From Sphingobacterium sp. (GTDB taxonomy: Bacteria; Bacteroidota; Bacteroidia; Sphingobacteriales; Sphingobacteriaceae): a stretch of DNA of 64,000 nt. The stretch covers positions 62,001-126,000 of the forward strand of contig JAITTY010000006.1 in assembly GCA_031286695.1 (NCBI GenBank), read 5' to 3'. Of the stretch, positions 28,899 through 39,088 are shown piece by piece; position 1 is the first letter of the stretch, and each line of letters begins with the position of its first letter. The translations under genes were made by a program, and so were the position numbers. The notes under the pieces are model-generated. The model was not told where the DNA came from. It saw only the letters and a list, made by a program, of their open reading frames with translations, and did no database searches.

Positions 28899-29213
28899 TT
28901 AACCGATGGGGGGACCACGGTTGCCTGAAAGCAACGCTCTGATCATTTGGTCTCCGGTAATAAATAAACCAAATTCAAATTGGCGTACCGGAAGAATTAA
29001 CTCATCTAGAGCAAAATGAAAAACAATCTGCGGGTGCGAGTTTTGATCACAAATGGAACACTTGGGATGATCTGCATGGTGTTTTTTTGCAGGGCTGTCC
29101 ACGATGCTGAGGGCAGTTTGCGGATGTGCATGGGTATACACAATGAACTGACCAATTAAGAAGGTCATTAAGAGCACTAAAGCCGCCAGTTTGTTCAATG
29201 AGATACCTTTCAC
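28899..29213 (-). CDS. small secreted His/Cys-containing protein
   Basis: A 104-aa protein with an N-terminal hydrophobic segment (LAALVLLMTFLIGQFIVY) and a short metal-binding-like motif, KKHHADHPKCSICDQNSH, with paired His and C-x2-C. Such proteins often precede TonB receptors in Bacteroidota metal loci, as here 209 bp upstream. Metal capture or sensing at the envelope is an inference; no family function is known to me. Confidence 0.65.
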   Translation of the reverse strand: MKGISLNKLAALVLLMTFLIGQFIVYTHAHPQTALSIVDSPAKKHHADHPKCSICDQNSHPQIVFHFALDELILPVRQFEFGLFITGDQMIRALLSGNRGPPIG

Positions 29214-29312
29214 GCCGAAATCACTACGTTTAAACCCAAGTTGTTTCTCGAGTTATTTTGTTAATCTGGTCAAAGATAAGGAAAATAAAATATAAAGCAA
29301 TTGTGTTGCATT

Positions 29313-29349
29313 AAAAAAGCCCTCAAAAATGAATGTTATTCTTGAGGGC
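29313..29349 (-). terminator. terminator for the gpmI-lipoprotein unit
   Basis: Read on the minus strand, GCCCTCAA, a loop, TTGAGGGC and a T6 run. It lies 27 bp beyond the end of the lipoprotein gene. Confidence 0.85.
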
Positions 29350-29375
29350 GCTATGTACGGTGCTGATCAGCCTGT

Positions 29376-29963
29376 TTATTTTTTTGAAGGAATCAACTTC
29401 CCTACAATCTCATATTGGTTGGCATCTAATCCCTGGACGTCCTGCAATTTGATAATCCGATAGAGCGAGTCGCTGTAGTAATCTAATTTTTCTTGACTAT
29501 CGTACAAGGTGTTTGCAATTTTTTTGTCGATATGGATGTGCTTCACCTTTTCGTTTCTGTCAAATTCGATCCGTAGTTTTTGTATCTGCAGATCTTTCTT
29601 CTTAGCCGTAAATTCCGTTACACAGTCGATGGCTTTGACGCCATACAGTGAGGGGTCGAAGTTTTTACTGATGTCAGCAGCTTGAAAGGCGGAGAGTTCA
29701 TTTTTCCAGTTGCTAATTTTCAGTTCCTTTTGTTCTTTTTCTCCGTCTTTGTTGACAGATTTTAGAACCGAGGGGTTGAGTTGCTGAAGGCGATTGACCT
29801 CGGCAGTAAAGAACGAATCAACAGAAAATATGTCTGAAGATTTTTGAGGGCTTTTTGTAGCGGAGGGTGATCCACAGCTCCAAAAAAGCAGAGCACTGCC
29901 CAGAAAAAGGGAAAGTGCTCTGCTGCTATTTTTAAGTAAGTTATTATTCTGATACCAATACAT
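29376..29963 (-). CDS. hypothetical lipoprotein
   Basis: A 195-aa protein with a hydrophobic leader ending LLFWSCGSP, a plausible lipobox Cys near residue 30. The mature part is hydrophilic with predicted beta strands (KKDLQIQKLRIEFDRNEKVKHIHID). The gene overlaps the 3' end of gpmI by 20 bases, so the two are co-translated. I do not recognise the family; a later in-frame start cannot be excluded. Confidence 0.7.
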   Translation of the reverse strand: MYWYQNNNLLKNSSRALSLFLGSALLFWSCGSPSATKSPQKSSDIFSVDSFFTAEVNRLQQLNPSVLKSVNKDGEKEQKELKISNWKNELSAFQAADISKNFDPSLYGVKAIDCVTEFTAKKKDLQIQKLRIEFDRNEKVKHIHIDKKIANTLYDSQEKLDYYSDSLYRIIKLQDVQGLDANQYEIVGKLIPSKK

Positions 29964-31476
29964 TTCCTGTCATTTCAACGGGGATATTGACGCCTAAAAG
30001 TTGTAAGACGGTTGGGGCAATATCACCTAATTTACCATCTGCTATTTTCTTATATTGATCGTCAATCAAGATACATGGAACCAAATTGGTTGTATGTGCC
30101 GTATTTGGCGATCCATCTTCATTGACCATAAACTCGGAGTTACCGTGGTCGGCCAAAATAATAAAAGAGTAACCATTTTTAAGGCCTGTTTCAACCACCG
30201 TTTTTGTACATTGATCGACAGTTTCTACTGCTTTTATTACGGCGTCAAAAACACCTGTGTGACCTACCATGTCTGGATTTGCAAAATTCAGGCAGATAAA
30301 ATCAGGTTGAAGTGTTTCCATATCGTTGACGATAGCCTCAGTAATCCCTTGGGCAGACATCTCCGGTTGAAGATCGTAAGTCGCTACCTTTGGTGAGGGA
30401 ACCAACAAACGGTTTTCACCTTCAAATTGCTGTTCGCGGCCTCCTGAGAAGAAAAATGTGACGTGTGGATACTTTTCTGTTTCAGCAATACGCGTTTGCG
30501 TTTTATGATTAGCCTCGAGCACTTCACCCAAAGTGTTTGTTAGGTTATCTTTTTGAAAGACAACTCTGACATTTTGAAAAGTTTCATCATATGACGTCAT
30601 GGTCACATAATATAGATCTAGTGGTTGTAGATCATATTCTGGAAATGCCTTTTGAGTTAAAGCGATGGTGATCTCGCGGCCACGGTCCGTTCTGAAGTTG
30701 TAACAGAATACCACATCACCTTCCTGGATCGTTGCTACAGGGGCACCGCTGGCATCTACCAATGCGATTGGTTTCACAAACTCATCGGTTACACCTTGGT
30801 CGTATGATTTTTGGATAGAGGCAACAAGGTCATTTGATTTTTCACCTTCTGCTTTTACCAAAAGGTCGTATGCCAATTTTACACGTTCCCATCTGTTGTC
30901 GCGATCCATAGCATAGTATCTGCCTATAGCGGAAGCGAAAGTACCCGTTGTCGTTTCTAAATAAGCCTGTAGATCTTTTACATAACCAATACCAGAGTTT
31001 GGATCTGTATCACGGCCATCTAAAAATGCATGTATAAATACTTGATCACTTGTCAAGCCAGCATGTTTTGCAGCATCACATAGGCCTTTTAAGTGCTTTG
31101 TATGTGCGTGTACACCACCATCGGAAAGTAATCCGATAAAATGTACCTTCTTGTTATTTTCTAATGCATATTTAAAGGCATCTTGAATGATCGGATCCGA
31201 ATTGAATACGCCGTCATTGACAGCTTTGTGAATACGTCCCAATTCTTGGTAGACGATTCTTCCGGCGCCAAGATTCATGTGACCAACCTCCGAGTTACCC
31301 ATTTGTCCTGCAGGTAATCCGACAGCTTCACCAGAAGCCTCTAAGGTCGAGTTTGGATAAGCTTCTAATAAATGATCTAAAAATGGGGTGTTTGCAGCTT
31401 CAACTGCATTTGATTTATCATGTTTTCCATATCCCAGTCCATCTAGGATCATGAGTGCAACTTTTTTCTTATTCAT
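29944..31476 (-). CDS. gpmI: 2,3-bisphosphoglycerate-independent phosphoglycerate mutase
   Basis: A 510-aa alkaline-phosphatase-superfamily enzyme. MILDGLGYGKHD carries the first metal-binding Asp, GQMGNSEVGHMN the phosphoserine Ser62, and FLDGRDTDPNSG, DHGNSE and HT...LVP complete the Mn site. It interconverts 3- and 2-phosphoglycerate in glycolysis. Full length for the family; it leads a two-gene unit with the lipoprotein. Confidence 0.96.
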   Translation of the reverse strand: MNKKKVALMILDGLGYGKHDKSNAVEAANTPFLDHLLEAYPNSTLEASGEAVGLPAGQMGNSEVGHMNLGAGRIVYQELGRIHKAVNDGVFNSDPIIQDAFKYALENNKKVHFIGLLSDGGVHAHTKHLKGLCDAAKHAGLTSDQVFIHAFLDGRDTDPNSGIGYVKDLQAYLETTTGTFASAIGRYYAMDRDNRWERVKLAYDLLVKAEGEKSNDLVASIQKSYDQGVTDEFVKPIALVDASGAPVATIQEGDVVFCYNFRTDRGREITIALTQKAFPEYDLQPLDLYYVTMTSYDETFQNVRVVFQKDNLTNTLGEVLEANHKTQTRIAETEKYPHVTFFFSGGREQQFEGENRLLVPSPKVATYDLQPEMSAQGITEAIVNDMETLQPDFICLNFANPDMVGHTGVFDAVIKAVETVDQCTKTVVETGLKNGYSFIILADHGNSEFMVNEDGSPNTAHTTNLVPCILIDDQYKKIADGKLGDIAPTVLQLLGVNIPVEMTGNVLVSE

Positions 31477-31648
31477 CGTATAACAAAGATAATCTTAATT
31501 TTAGAATCTATCAACGCATCTTAAAAAGTTCCCTTGTTAATCCCCAATAATTTTATAGGTTTGTGGCATAGTTTATGTTCGGTAAAAAACGGAGCTACCT
31601 AATGATTGATATGGATGATAGAAGCTGTTCTATAATATGTTGAGCTAT

Positions 31649-32107
31649 ATGAAATTTTTAAGCTATTGCGCATTTATACTTATTAATAGTCTTTTTGTAC
31701 ACACTGCGGCCTTTGGTAATTATTTAAGTGAAGTGAATACAGCGGTAAAGGTAGCTTTGCCAGGTGATGATGATTCTTTAGGAAGTATTTCAGAGGAACT
31801 GAAATCGTATTTGAAAGAAGGTAATGCAAAAAATATGGCCAAATATTTCGGTTCAAACTTAACCTTGTCTATTTTGGGAGAGAATGGCGTTTATACAAAA
31901 TATCAGTCTGAAATCATGTTGGGTACATTTTTTAATCAGCATAAACCCAAAGCTGTTAAATTGACGCAATCCAGTAATGCCAACAATGGCTATCAATATT
32001 TTACATTTACATTATCAACGGAACAAGCCAATTACCGTGTCTTTATTAAGATCGGCGTAGGAAATAATAACCATTCGATTGAAGAGCTGAGAATCGACAA
32101 AAATTAA
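31649..32107 (+). CDS. DUF4783 family protein
   Basis: A 152-aa secreted protein starting MKFLSYCAFILINSLF with a signal peptide; an ATG four codons upstream (31637) is possible. The mature domain (SISEELKSYLKEGNAKNMAKYF ... YRVFIKIGVGNNNHSIEELRID) looks like a small NTF2-like fold and matches the DUF4783 proteins that precede nadC in Bacteroidota. Its function is unknown. It is followed by nadC and plsY on the same strand. Confidence 0.75.
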   Translation: MKFLSYCAFILINSLFVHTAAFGNYLSEVNTAVKVALPGDDDSLGSISEELKSYLKEGNAKNMAKYFGSNLTLSILGENGVYTKYQSEIMLGTFFNQHKPKAVKLTQSSNANNGYQYFTFTLSTEQANYRVFIKIGVGNNNHSIEELRIDKN

Positions 32108-32184
32108 ACGGAGCCACGTTTTTTTTATAAATCTATTTTTCGATTAAAAAATTATTCCACATCTTAGCCCAATAAATAGTATTT

Positions 32185-33042
32185 ATGGAGAAGGAAATCA
32201 AGGACTATCTGGCCCAGTTTGTAAAACAGGCTGTTGCAGAAGATTTGGGCGACGGGGATCACACCTCACTGTCTACAATTGAGGCTGGGGCGCAAGGTGA
32301 AGCAAAATTGATTGTTAAAGATAATGGTGTTTTGGCCGGGGTTGAAGTGGCGCAGGCAATTATAGCTTATATTGACGATACGTTGTCCTGCGAGGTATTT
32401 ATCCAAGATGGAAGCCAGGTTAAAGTGGGGGATATTGCGTTTTATGTTAAAGGGAATATTCAAAGTATTTTATTGGCCGAACGCTTGGTGTTGAATGTTA
32501 TGCAGCGTATGAGTGGTATTGCGACGACAACCCGAAAATACGTCGACCTTTTAAAGGGAACAGTTACAGAAATTTTGGATACGCGGAAAACGACACCATT
32601 GTTGCGCGTATTGGAGAAAGAGGCTGTTCGGATAGGCGGCGGAACCAACCACCGTTTTGGTCTTTTTGATATGATTTTAATCAAGGATAATCATGTGGAC
32701 TATAGTGGTGGTATTGTACCGGCTCTAAAGCGTGCAAATGATTACAGAAAGAACCTAAATAAACCAATAGAAATAGAAATTGAAGTCCGAAATTTTGCGG
32801 AGCTTGATGAAGTTCTTAACTTTGGCGAAGTGGACCGGATCATGTTAGATAATTTTTCACCGCAAGATGTAGCCAAAGCTGTTCAGATTATTGACCATCG
32901 ATTCAAGACAGAGGCCTCAGGGGGAATAACTTTCGACACAATTCGATCGTATGCGGAGGCTGGAGTAGATTATATTTCAGTAGGCGCTTTGACACATAGT
33001 GTAAAGAGCTTGGATCTTAGTCTGAAGGCCAAATTAATATAA
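32185..33042 (+). CDS. nadC: nicotinate-nucleotide pyrophosphorylase (carboxylating)
   Basis: A 285-aa quinolinate phosphoribosyltransferase. The signature RKTTPLLRVLEKEAVRIGGG with downstream HRFGLFDMILIKDNH gives the PRPP and quinolinate contacts, and LDNFSPQDV with EASGGI closes the barrel. It makes nicotinate mononucleotide from quinolinate and PRPP in NAD synthesis. plsY follows 15 bp later. Confidence 0.95.
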   Translation: MEKEIKDYLAQFVKQAVAEDLGDGDHTSLSTIEAGAQGEAKLIVKDNGVLAGVEVAQAIIAYIDDTLSCEVFIQDGSQVKVGDIAFYVKGNIQSILLAERLVLNVMQRMSGIATTTRKYVDLLKGTVTEILDTRKTTPLLRVLEKEAVRIGGGTNHRFGLFDMILIKDNHVDYSGGIVPALKRANDYRKNLNKPIEIEIEVRNFAELDEVLNFGEVDRIMLDNFSPQDVAKAVQIIDHRFKTEASGGITFDTIRSYAEAGVDYISVGALTHSVKSLDLSLKAKLI

Positions 33043-33057
33043 GAACTGATTTAATTA

Positions 33058-33708
33058 ATGATATCGATTTATTTAGTAACTGCAGTATTACTAGCTTATT
33101 TGTTTGGGTCCATACCTACAGCAGTTTGGTTGGGACAGGCATTTTATGGGGTAGATGTTCGTGAGTATGGAAGCGGTAATGCAGGAGCAACTAACACTTT
33201 TCGCGTATTGGGCCCTAAAGCGGGATCGATCGTGATGTTTGTAGATATATTTAAGGGTTGGACGGCAACAAATTTGGCCTATTTAATAGAGCTGGGGCAA
33301 AATACAAGCGATGTACAATTTGTCAACTTTCAGTTGGCATTAGGTGTTATCGCGGTATTAGGGCATTTATTTCCTGTTTTCGCTGGATTTAGAGGCGGAA
33401 AAGGGGTAGCAACACTCTGTGGTATGATTCTCGCCATCCATACGCCTGCAGCATTGGTCTGTGTATCGGTATTTATCATTATTTTGTTGACCACACACTA
33501 TGTGTCGCTGGGTTCCATTTCTGCAGGATTTGCATTTCCCTTTAGTTTGGCATTTATTTTTAAAACAACGATACCTTCTGTTTTACTTTACGGAATAGCC
33601 ATCTGTATCCTGTTGTTGATCACCCATCAAAAGAATATCGAGCGATTATTGAAGGGGCATGAATCCAAGATTTATCTCTTTAAGAAAAAGTCGAAGGAAA
33701 AAGAATAG
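33058..33708 (+). CDS. plsY: acyl-phosphate:glycerol-3-phosphate acyltransferase
   Basis: A 216-aa inner-membrane protein with about five helices. The three conserved PlsY loops are visible: GSIPTAVWLG, REYGSGNAGATNTFRVLGPKAG, and GHLFPVFAGFRGGKGVAT. It starts phospholipid synthesis by acylating glycerol-3-phosphate with acyl phosphate. The basic C-terminal tail (KKKSKEKE) is unremarkable. Adjacent to nadC in a housekeeping cluster. Confidence 0.94.
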   Translation: MISIYLVTAVLLAYLFGSIPTAVWLGQAFYGVDVREYGSGNAGATNTFRVLGPKAGSIVMFVDIFKGWTATNLAYLIELGQNTSDVQFVNFQLALGVIAVLGHLFPVFAGFRGGKGVATLCGMILAIHTPAALVCVSVFIIILLTTHYVSLGSISAGFAFPFSLAFIFKTTIPSVLLYGIAICILLLITHQKNIERLLKGHESKIYLFKKKSKEKE

Positions 33709-33835
33709 GCACAATAATTGCATCCGCTAAGAGGTATTTAATAATTTATTGTGAAATATCCATGTTGAAAGGGCTGAAATGCCAATAAACATCGCTTGGG
33801 TATTCCATAAGGCCATTGAAAGAAAATATATACAT

Positions 33836-34648
33836 ATGAACGGAATGTTTAAGTATTCGGCTATGGTATTAGCGTGTGTGACACTGGCATCGGGGCTGTC
33901 AGGTTGTGCAACTTCAGCTGTTACTGGGAAAAAATATTTGAAATTGGTCAGCGCTGATCAAGTCAACCAACAAGCAGCATTGGCTTATAAAGATTTCTTA
34001 TCAAAGAATAATAGTAAGGTAGTAACAGGGACAGCAGATGCTGCCATGGTAAAACGAGTGGGTAATAAGCTTGCTACGGCCGTTAACCAATATTTACAGA
34101 GTACAGGTCGTGCCAATCAATTTAACTTCAATTGGGAATTTAATTTGGTGAAGAGTGATGACGTGAATGCATGGTGTATGCCTGGTGGTAAAGTCGCGGT
34201 ATATACGGGAATATTACCAGTAACACGCACAGAAGCAGGTTTGGCAACGGTAATGGGGCACGAGATCGCGCATGCTATTGAGGAGCACTCTGTTGCTCAG
34301 GCATCGAATCAGATTGCACTACAATTGGGTGGACAAATTTTAGGTTCAGCGGCAGGGGTTTCTGGGAACAGTACGCTGGGTGTTTTTAACAATCTGTATG
34401 GATTAGGCGGCAACTTGGCGCAACTGAAATTTTCGAGAAGCGACGAGTCAGATGCGGATGCTGCAGGTTTGATCATTATGGCTTTAGCGGGTTACAATCC
34501 CAACGAAGCTGTCGATTTCTGGAAACGTATGGCATCGGGTAGTCAAAAAGGGCAGCCTGAGTTTTTGAGTACCCACCCGAGTGATGAGCGACGGATTGCG
34601 GATATTCAGAAACTGATTCCAAACGCCATGAAATATTATAAAAAATAA
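33836..34648 (+). CDS. M48-family metalloprotease lipoprotein
   Basis: A 270-aa protein from the ATG at 33836; the 19 residues before it in the open frame lack signal character. The leader ends LASGLSGC, a lipobox, so it is likely an envelope lipoprotein. The zinc motif GHEIAHAIEEHS (HExxH) lies near 142, with the third ligand Glu in SDESDADAAG. It resembles BepA/LoiP-type peptidases that clear misfolded outer-membrane proteins (family knowledge). Confidence 0.88.
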   Translation: MNGMFKYSAMVLACVTLASGLSGCATSAVTGKKYLKLVSADQVNQQAALAYKDFLSKNNSKVVTGTADAAMVKRVGNKLATAVNQYLQSTGRANQFNFNWEFNLVKSDDVNAWCMPGGKVAVYTGILPVTRTEAGLATVMGHEIAHAIEEHSVAQASNQIALQLGGQILGSAAGVSGNSTLGVFNNLYGLGGNLAQLKFSRSDESDADAAGLIIMALAGYNPNEAVDFWKRMASGSQKGQPEFLSTHPSDERRIADIQKLIPNAMKYYKK

Positions 34649-34663
34649 GGAGTCAATACAATA

Positions 34664-34703
34664 GAAAAGCGGAGTATGTCAACCAGCATACTCCGCTTTT
34701 TTT
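34664..34703. terminator. bidirectional terminator after the M48 gene
   Basis: GAAAAGCGGAGTATG, eight-base loop, CATACTCCGCTTTTTTT: a 14-bp stem between convergent genes. Confidence 0.9.
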
Positions 34704-34725
34704 ATAAGCGTTATTGAGGACAGTA

Positions 34726-35202
34726 TTATACGCCGGCAAAAGCGTCACTAATGCCAAGCACTATTCCAACGACCAGTCCCATAAAATTAAAGGCGATGGT
34801 GATGATGACCATGATTCCAATAAACTTGTAGTGCTTTTTGAGGGCATCTAAACATAATTCCAGTTGGATACTGTCGCGGTTTTCGATTGCTTTTTTTGCT
34901 TTAGATCCAAAATTATAGAGGAAATAGATGGGAAGGCAGAAGAAAGCAAGAAATAAAAGATAAAGTACACCGAATGTGGATAAAGCCCCTGCTGTGACAT
35001 ATTCGTCGGCACCGAGTGACAATGCACTGGCTCCGAAGATGAGACTGACCATGGTTATGGCAGAGATACCGATGAAAATAAAACAGACAATGGCTAAAAA
35101 ATTGGCCCACTTGGCTGCTGAAGCCAAGAAGGAAAGCCCTGCAGGAGATAGTTTAATATCTGCGGGTTCTTGAAAAGAAGAATTTTGAATACCGTCTTCC
35201 AT
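34726..35202 (-). CDS. DUF5362-like membrane protein
   Basis: A 158-aa protein with four predicted membrane helices and a short cytosolic loop containing GSKAKKAIENRDSIQLELCLDALKKHYKFIG. That loop is typical of the small DUF5362-type family common in Bacteroidota. No function is known. It is divergent from the large TonB receptor across a long spacer. Confidence 0.65.
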   Translation of the reverse strand: MEDGIQNSSFQEPADIKLSPAGLSFLASAAKWANFLAIVCFIFIGISAITMVSLIFGASALSLGADEYVTAGALSTFGVLYLLFLAFFCLPIYFLYNFGSKAKKAIENRDSIQLELCLDALKKHYKFIGIMVIITIAFNFMGLVVGIVLGISDAFAGV

Positions 35203-35668
35203 GAAGTATAAATTATTAGGTGTGCGAATTTCTGAAAAGTTCTCGGCTTTTGAAATAAGTTTTTAAAGAAACCATTAAGCAACAACAATCGTTTAGATTT
35301 TTTGATAAGATTAGGCTTGCGGTAGCTCAAATGCTACAAAAAACTGAGTTGTTTAATAAAATTCTCGATTGACAGAAAATTAGCTAATTTTTTCCAAAAA
35401 CTTAAATTCCGATTGGAAGAATGTTGTTACAAAAGAATTTCGCTGATTTGATGTGGAAAATTATTTTTGCTCAGACAGTGCGGAGTGTAATGCTGGTTTA
35501 AAACATGTTACAACGTTTTTTTTACGGATAAATTGTATGTTAATATAGTAAATTTCGTGTGTATTTCATGAAGTATGTGTGGTTTAGTGTGTTAAGTTTA
35601 TATTAAGTCCTTTGTAATTTGAAATCTCTTAGTAATTTTGCTTAACATTTTTTAACAAATCACATTAT
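35203..35668. other. 466-bp intergenic region
   Basis: AT-rich spacer between the DUF5362-like gene and the Oar-like receptor. Apart from the promoter at 35611-35640 no gene, hairpin or repeat was recognised. Confidence 0.5.
35611..35640 (+). promoter_or_regulatory. Bacteroidota-type promoter of the Oar-like receptor
   Basis: TTTG at 35611-35614 and TAATTTTG at 35633-35640 fit the -33 TTTG and -7 TAnnTTTG elements of the Bacteroidota primary sigma factor with 18 bp between. This would give a leader of about 20-25 bases before the ATG at 35669. Confidence 0.6.
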
Positions 35669-38600
35669 ATGAAAAGATCTTTACTCTTTTTCGCTCTTGT
35701 TATGGCTAGTTACGGTGCTGTACAAGCTCAGGTTACGACAAGTAGCGTTACAGGTATTGTAAAAGAAGCAAACGGCAGTCTAACTTCGGGTGCTACGATT
35801 AAGGCTACACACGTGCCATCAGGAACTGTTTATACGGGTTCGGCTAACGCTGCAGGCCGTTTCAACTTAGCTAACATGCGTGTTGGAGGACCTTACAAAA
35901 TTGAAGTTACCTATGTTGGACAAGACCCTATTATCTATAATGATGTCTATTTACAATTGGGACAGCCATTTGTGTTAAATCCTGTTTTTGCAGATAAAAA
36001 CACAACTTTGGAAGAAGTTACGGTTACGGCGCGTAGAGGTGCAACCAAAACTGGTGTTTCAACCATTGTAGGTAGAAAGAAAATCGAGGAAATGCCAGCT
36101 ATTTCCAGAAGTATCACCGATTTGACAAAACTAAATCCGCAAGCAAACTCACAAGGAGATGGTTTCTCGTTTGCTGGAAGAAATAGTTTATTTAACTCAT
36201 TAACTTTGGATGGTGCTCAAATGAATAATGCTTTTGGTTTATCCGCTCTTCCAGGTGGACAAACAAATGCACAACCATTTTCTTTGGATGCAATTGAGTC
36301 CATTCAGATCAACCTTTCTCCTTATGACGTAAAACAAGGTGGTTTTACTGGAGCAGGTGTCAACGCGATTACAAAATCTGGTACGAACACAGTAACTGGA
36401 TCGGCTTATTGGTATTTCAAAAACCAAGACTTACAAGGCTATAAAGTTGATGGTGAAAAATTACCAAAAACAGAATCATATAAAAATAACCAGCTTGGAT
36501 TTAGTGTTGGTGGTCCAATCATTAAGAATAAATTATTCTTTTTCTTAAATGGCGAGACAACGAAACGTACAACTCCCGGCTCTAATATCCTTGCGAACCG
36601 TGGTACTGGTGGAGCAAATGAATCAAATGTTAAGGCGTCTGATTTAGATTTAGTAAAGAAAACCCTGATCGATAATTATGGTTACGATCCAGGTATTTAT
36701 GAAGGATTTAATAACGATCAAAAGGCGAATAATATTACCGCCAAAATCGACTGGAATATTAACGACAAGCATAAATTTACCCTTCGTTATAACCACTTAG
36801 ATTCCTATAGAGATATTAATCCAAGTGGATCCAATAGTAATAGGGGACGTGGACCAAGTACCACCTCGATGATTTTCTCCAATTTACGCTATCGTCAAAA
36901 CAACAATATCAATTCCATTACTGCGGAGTTAAACTCCACTTTCAATAGTAAATACGCAAATCAGATTCAAGTCGTTTATTCAGCATTTAGAGATTTTAGA
37001 GATCCTCTAGGAACTGCTTTTCCAACTGTTGATATTGAAAACGGAAGTGGCTCAAACTACATTTCATTTGGACAGGAACCATTTTCTGGATTAAACAAAT
37101 TGAATCAAAATTTATTCAGTATCACTGATAACTTCAATATTTTTGCAGGAGCACATACATTCACCTTTGGTGGGTCATTGAACTATCAAAAATATAGTAA
37201 TTCTTTTGCGCAGTTTGTAAGTGGTCAGTTCCGTTATAAAAATATGGACGATTTTATAGCTGCTGCCAAAGGTGATAAAACAATCCAACCTTCGCAATAT
37301 CAATTAACTTATTCTGTCGTTGCGGGAAATGAGAGGCCTTCAGCTGATTTCAGTATGATGCCAATAGCACTTTATGCACAAGATGAGTGGTTTGTAAAAC
37401 CAAACTTCAAATTGAGCTATGGGGTGAGAGCAGATATTCCCGTGTACACAACGGATATCGTCACTAATGACAAAGTATTGGGAATGACATTTGCTAACGG
37501 AGAAAAACTTGATGTTTCACGTTTACCGAAAGCTCGCGTATTAGTTTCTCCAAGAGCGGGATTTGATTGGGATATCAGACAAGATAGATCTTTTGTATTG
37601 CGCGGAGGAACAGGTATTTTTACAGGTGGTGTCCCAGGGGTATGGTTAACAAACCAAGCTGGCCAAACCGGTATGACGTATGGAAATATTTTAGAAAATA
37701 TTAAAGATGGACCGGTTAATAGACCATTTAATCCGGATCCTAATGCTTACTTGCCTGCTGATCGTAAGAATCCAGCAACTTATGAAATCGACGTGACTTC
37801 GAGAGATTTCAAAATGCCTCAAATTTGGAGATCCAATCTCGCTGTTGAATATAGCTTACCATGGGATATGAAAGCTACCTTAGAGGGGATTTATACCAAA
37901 TCGATCAATGAGGTTTACCATAGAGATGCAAACTTGTCAGATCCAAAAGGAACCTTTTCCGGTACAGGAGATACGAGAGCGTATTGGTTAGCCTCTGGTA
38001 ATGCAAGACAGATCAATCCATCCATTACACGTGCCATTGTTTTAGATAATACTTCTAAAGGAAATGCTTATAGTCTTACTGCGCAGTTGGAAAAACGTTT
38101 TGGAAAATATGGTGATGCGATGGTAGCTTATACCTATAGCAGCGCTAAAGATATTACTTCAAATCCTGGTTCTCAAGCAAACTCTGCCTATACAGGTAAT
38201 GCCATTGTAAGCAATCCAAACTCTCCGGTATTGGCTTATTCAAGCTTCATGGTTAGAAATAGAATAATTGCTGCAGTAAATATTAATTTCAATATTACGC
38301 CACAATTACCTACAAGAATAGGTTTAGTGTATGAAGGTAGACCATATGGTGATACTTTTGGTGCCACACGATTTAACTATACAGTTAGTGGAGATATCCT
38401 AAATGGAAGTGGACGTTTTTCAAATGTTTTAATGTATGTACCTAAAGATCGTGCAGATATCGCTTTAGTTGATATTGTGGATTCTAAGGATAAAACGAAA
38501 GTTCTTGAAACTGCAGATGCACAATGGGCAAGACTTGATGCATATATTAACCAAGATAAATATTTAAGCACAAGAAGAGGTCAATATGCAGAAAGAAATG

Positions 38601-38911
38601 GTGCTGAATATCCATGGATGAACCGTTTTGATATTCGGATCATGCAAGAATTGTCTAAAGTATTAAAAACGAAAGACAATCACAGGTTGCAAGTTTCATT
38701 TGATATTATAAATGTAGGTAACTTATTGAGCAGCAAATGGGGTGTTACTAAAACACCTAATATTACCAACTTTATGCAATATCAGGGTGTGGCTAACAAT
38801 AAACCTACTTATACTGTTAGCCAAAATCTTAAAGAGCAGACTTTCAGAAATAATACAGGTATTGATTCTAGATACCAAATGCAGTTAGGTGTTCGCTATA
38901 TCTTTAATTAG
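35669..38911 (+). CDS. Oar-like TonB-dependent outer-membrane receptor
   Basis: A 1080-aa protein with a signal peptide (to about 20, VQAQ) and a carboxypeptidase-regulatory-like domain of about 25-110 (VTGIVKEANGSLTSGATIKA). EEVTVTARRG lies near 117, then a plug (SRSITDLTKLNPQANSQGDG ... GAQMNNAFGLS) and a long barrel. The layout matches the Oar-type receptors of Bacteroidota, which lack a SusD partner and are linked to adhesion, protein secretion or peptide uptake. No partner gene is adjacent, and a strong terminator ends the unit. Confidence 0.88.
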   Translation: MKRSLLFFALVMASYGAVQAQVTTSSVTGIVKEANGSLTSGATIKATHVPSGTVYTGSANAAGRFNLANMRVGGPYKIEVTYVGQDPIIYNDVYLQLGQPFVLNPVFADKNTTLEEVTVTARRGATKTGVSTIVGRKKIEEMPAISRSITDLTKLNPQANSQGDGFSFAGRNSLFNSLTLDGAQMNNAFGLSALPGGQTNAQPFSLDAIESIQINLSPYDVKQGGFTGAGVNAITKSGTNTVTGSAYWYFKNQDLQGYKVDGEKLPKTESYKNNQLGFSVGGPIIKNKLFFFLNGETTKRTTPGSNILANRGTGGANESNVKASDLDLVKKTLIDNYGYDPGIYEGFNNDQKANNITAKIDWNINDKHKFTLRYNHLDSYRDINPSGSNSNRGRGPSTTSMIFSNLRYRQNNNINSITAELNSTFNSKYANQIQVVYSAFRDFRDPLGTAFPTVDIENGSGSNYISFGQEPFSGLNKLNQNLFSITDNFNIFAGAHTFTFGGSLNYQKYSNSFAQFVSGQFRYKNMDDFIAAAKGDKTIQPSQYQLTYSVVAGNERPSADFSMMPIALYAQDEWFVKPNFKLSYGVRADIPVYTTDIVTNDKVLGMTFANGEKLDVSRLPKARVLVSPRAGFDWDIRQDRSFVLRGGTGIFTGGVPGVWLTNQAGQTGMTYGNILENIKDGPVNRPFNPDPNAYLPADRKNPATYEIDVTSRDFKMPQIWRSNLAVEYSLPWDMKATLEGIYTKSINEVYHRDANLSDPKGTFSGTGDTRAYWLASGNARQINPSITRAIVLDNTSKGNAYSLTAQLEKRFGKYGDAMVAYTYSSAKDITSNPGSQANSAYTGNAIVSNPNSPVLAYSSFMVRNRIIAAVNINFNITPQLPTRIGLVYEGRPYGDTFGATRFNYTVSGDILNGSGRFSNVLMYVPKDRADIALVDIVDSKDKTKVLETADAQWARLDAYINQDKYLSTRRGQYAERNGAEYPWMNRFDIRIMQELSKVLKTKDNHRLQVSFDIINVGNLLSSKWGVTKTPNITNFMQYQGVANNKPTYTVSQNLKEQTFRNNTGIDSRYQMQLGVRYIFN

Positions 38912-38944
38912 ATTATGAATTCGCTTTAAGCTGTATAAAATTAT

Positions 38945-38982
38945 GAAAACTCCTTGGTCAATATTGACCAAGGAGTTTTTTT
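38945..38982 (+). terminator. terminator after the Oar-like receptor
   Basis: AAAACTCCTTGGTCAA, TA loop, TTGACCAAGGAGTTTTTTT: a 16-bp perfect stem with a T run. Confidence 0.94.
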
Positions 38983-39088
38983 ATGCAGTTCTATTTTTAT
39001 AAATTCTTGGACACACTTATCACTTTTTTCTTATAATACATCCTGTGTTATATAGTCCTATGATCTCATACTTCAAGAATACTCATTT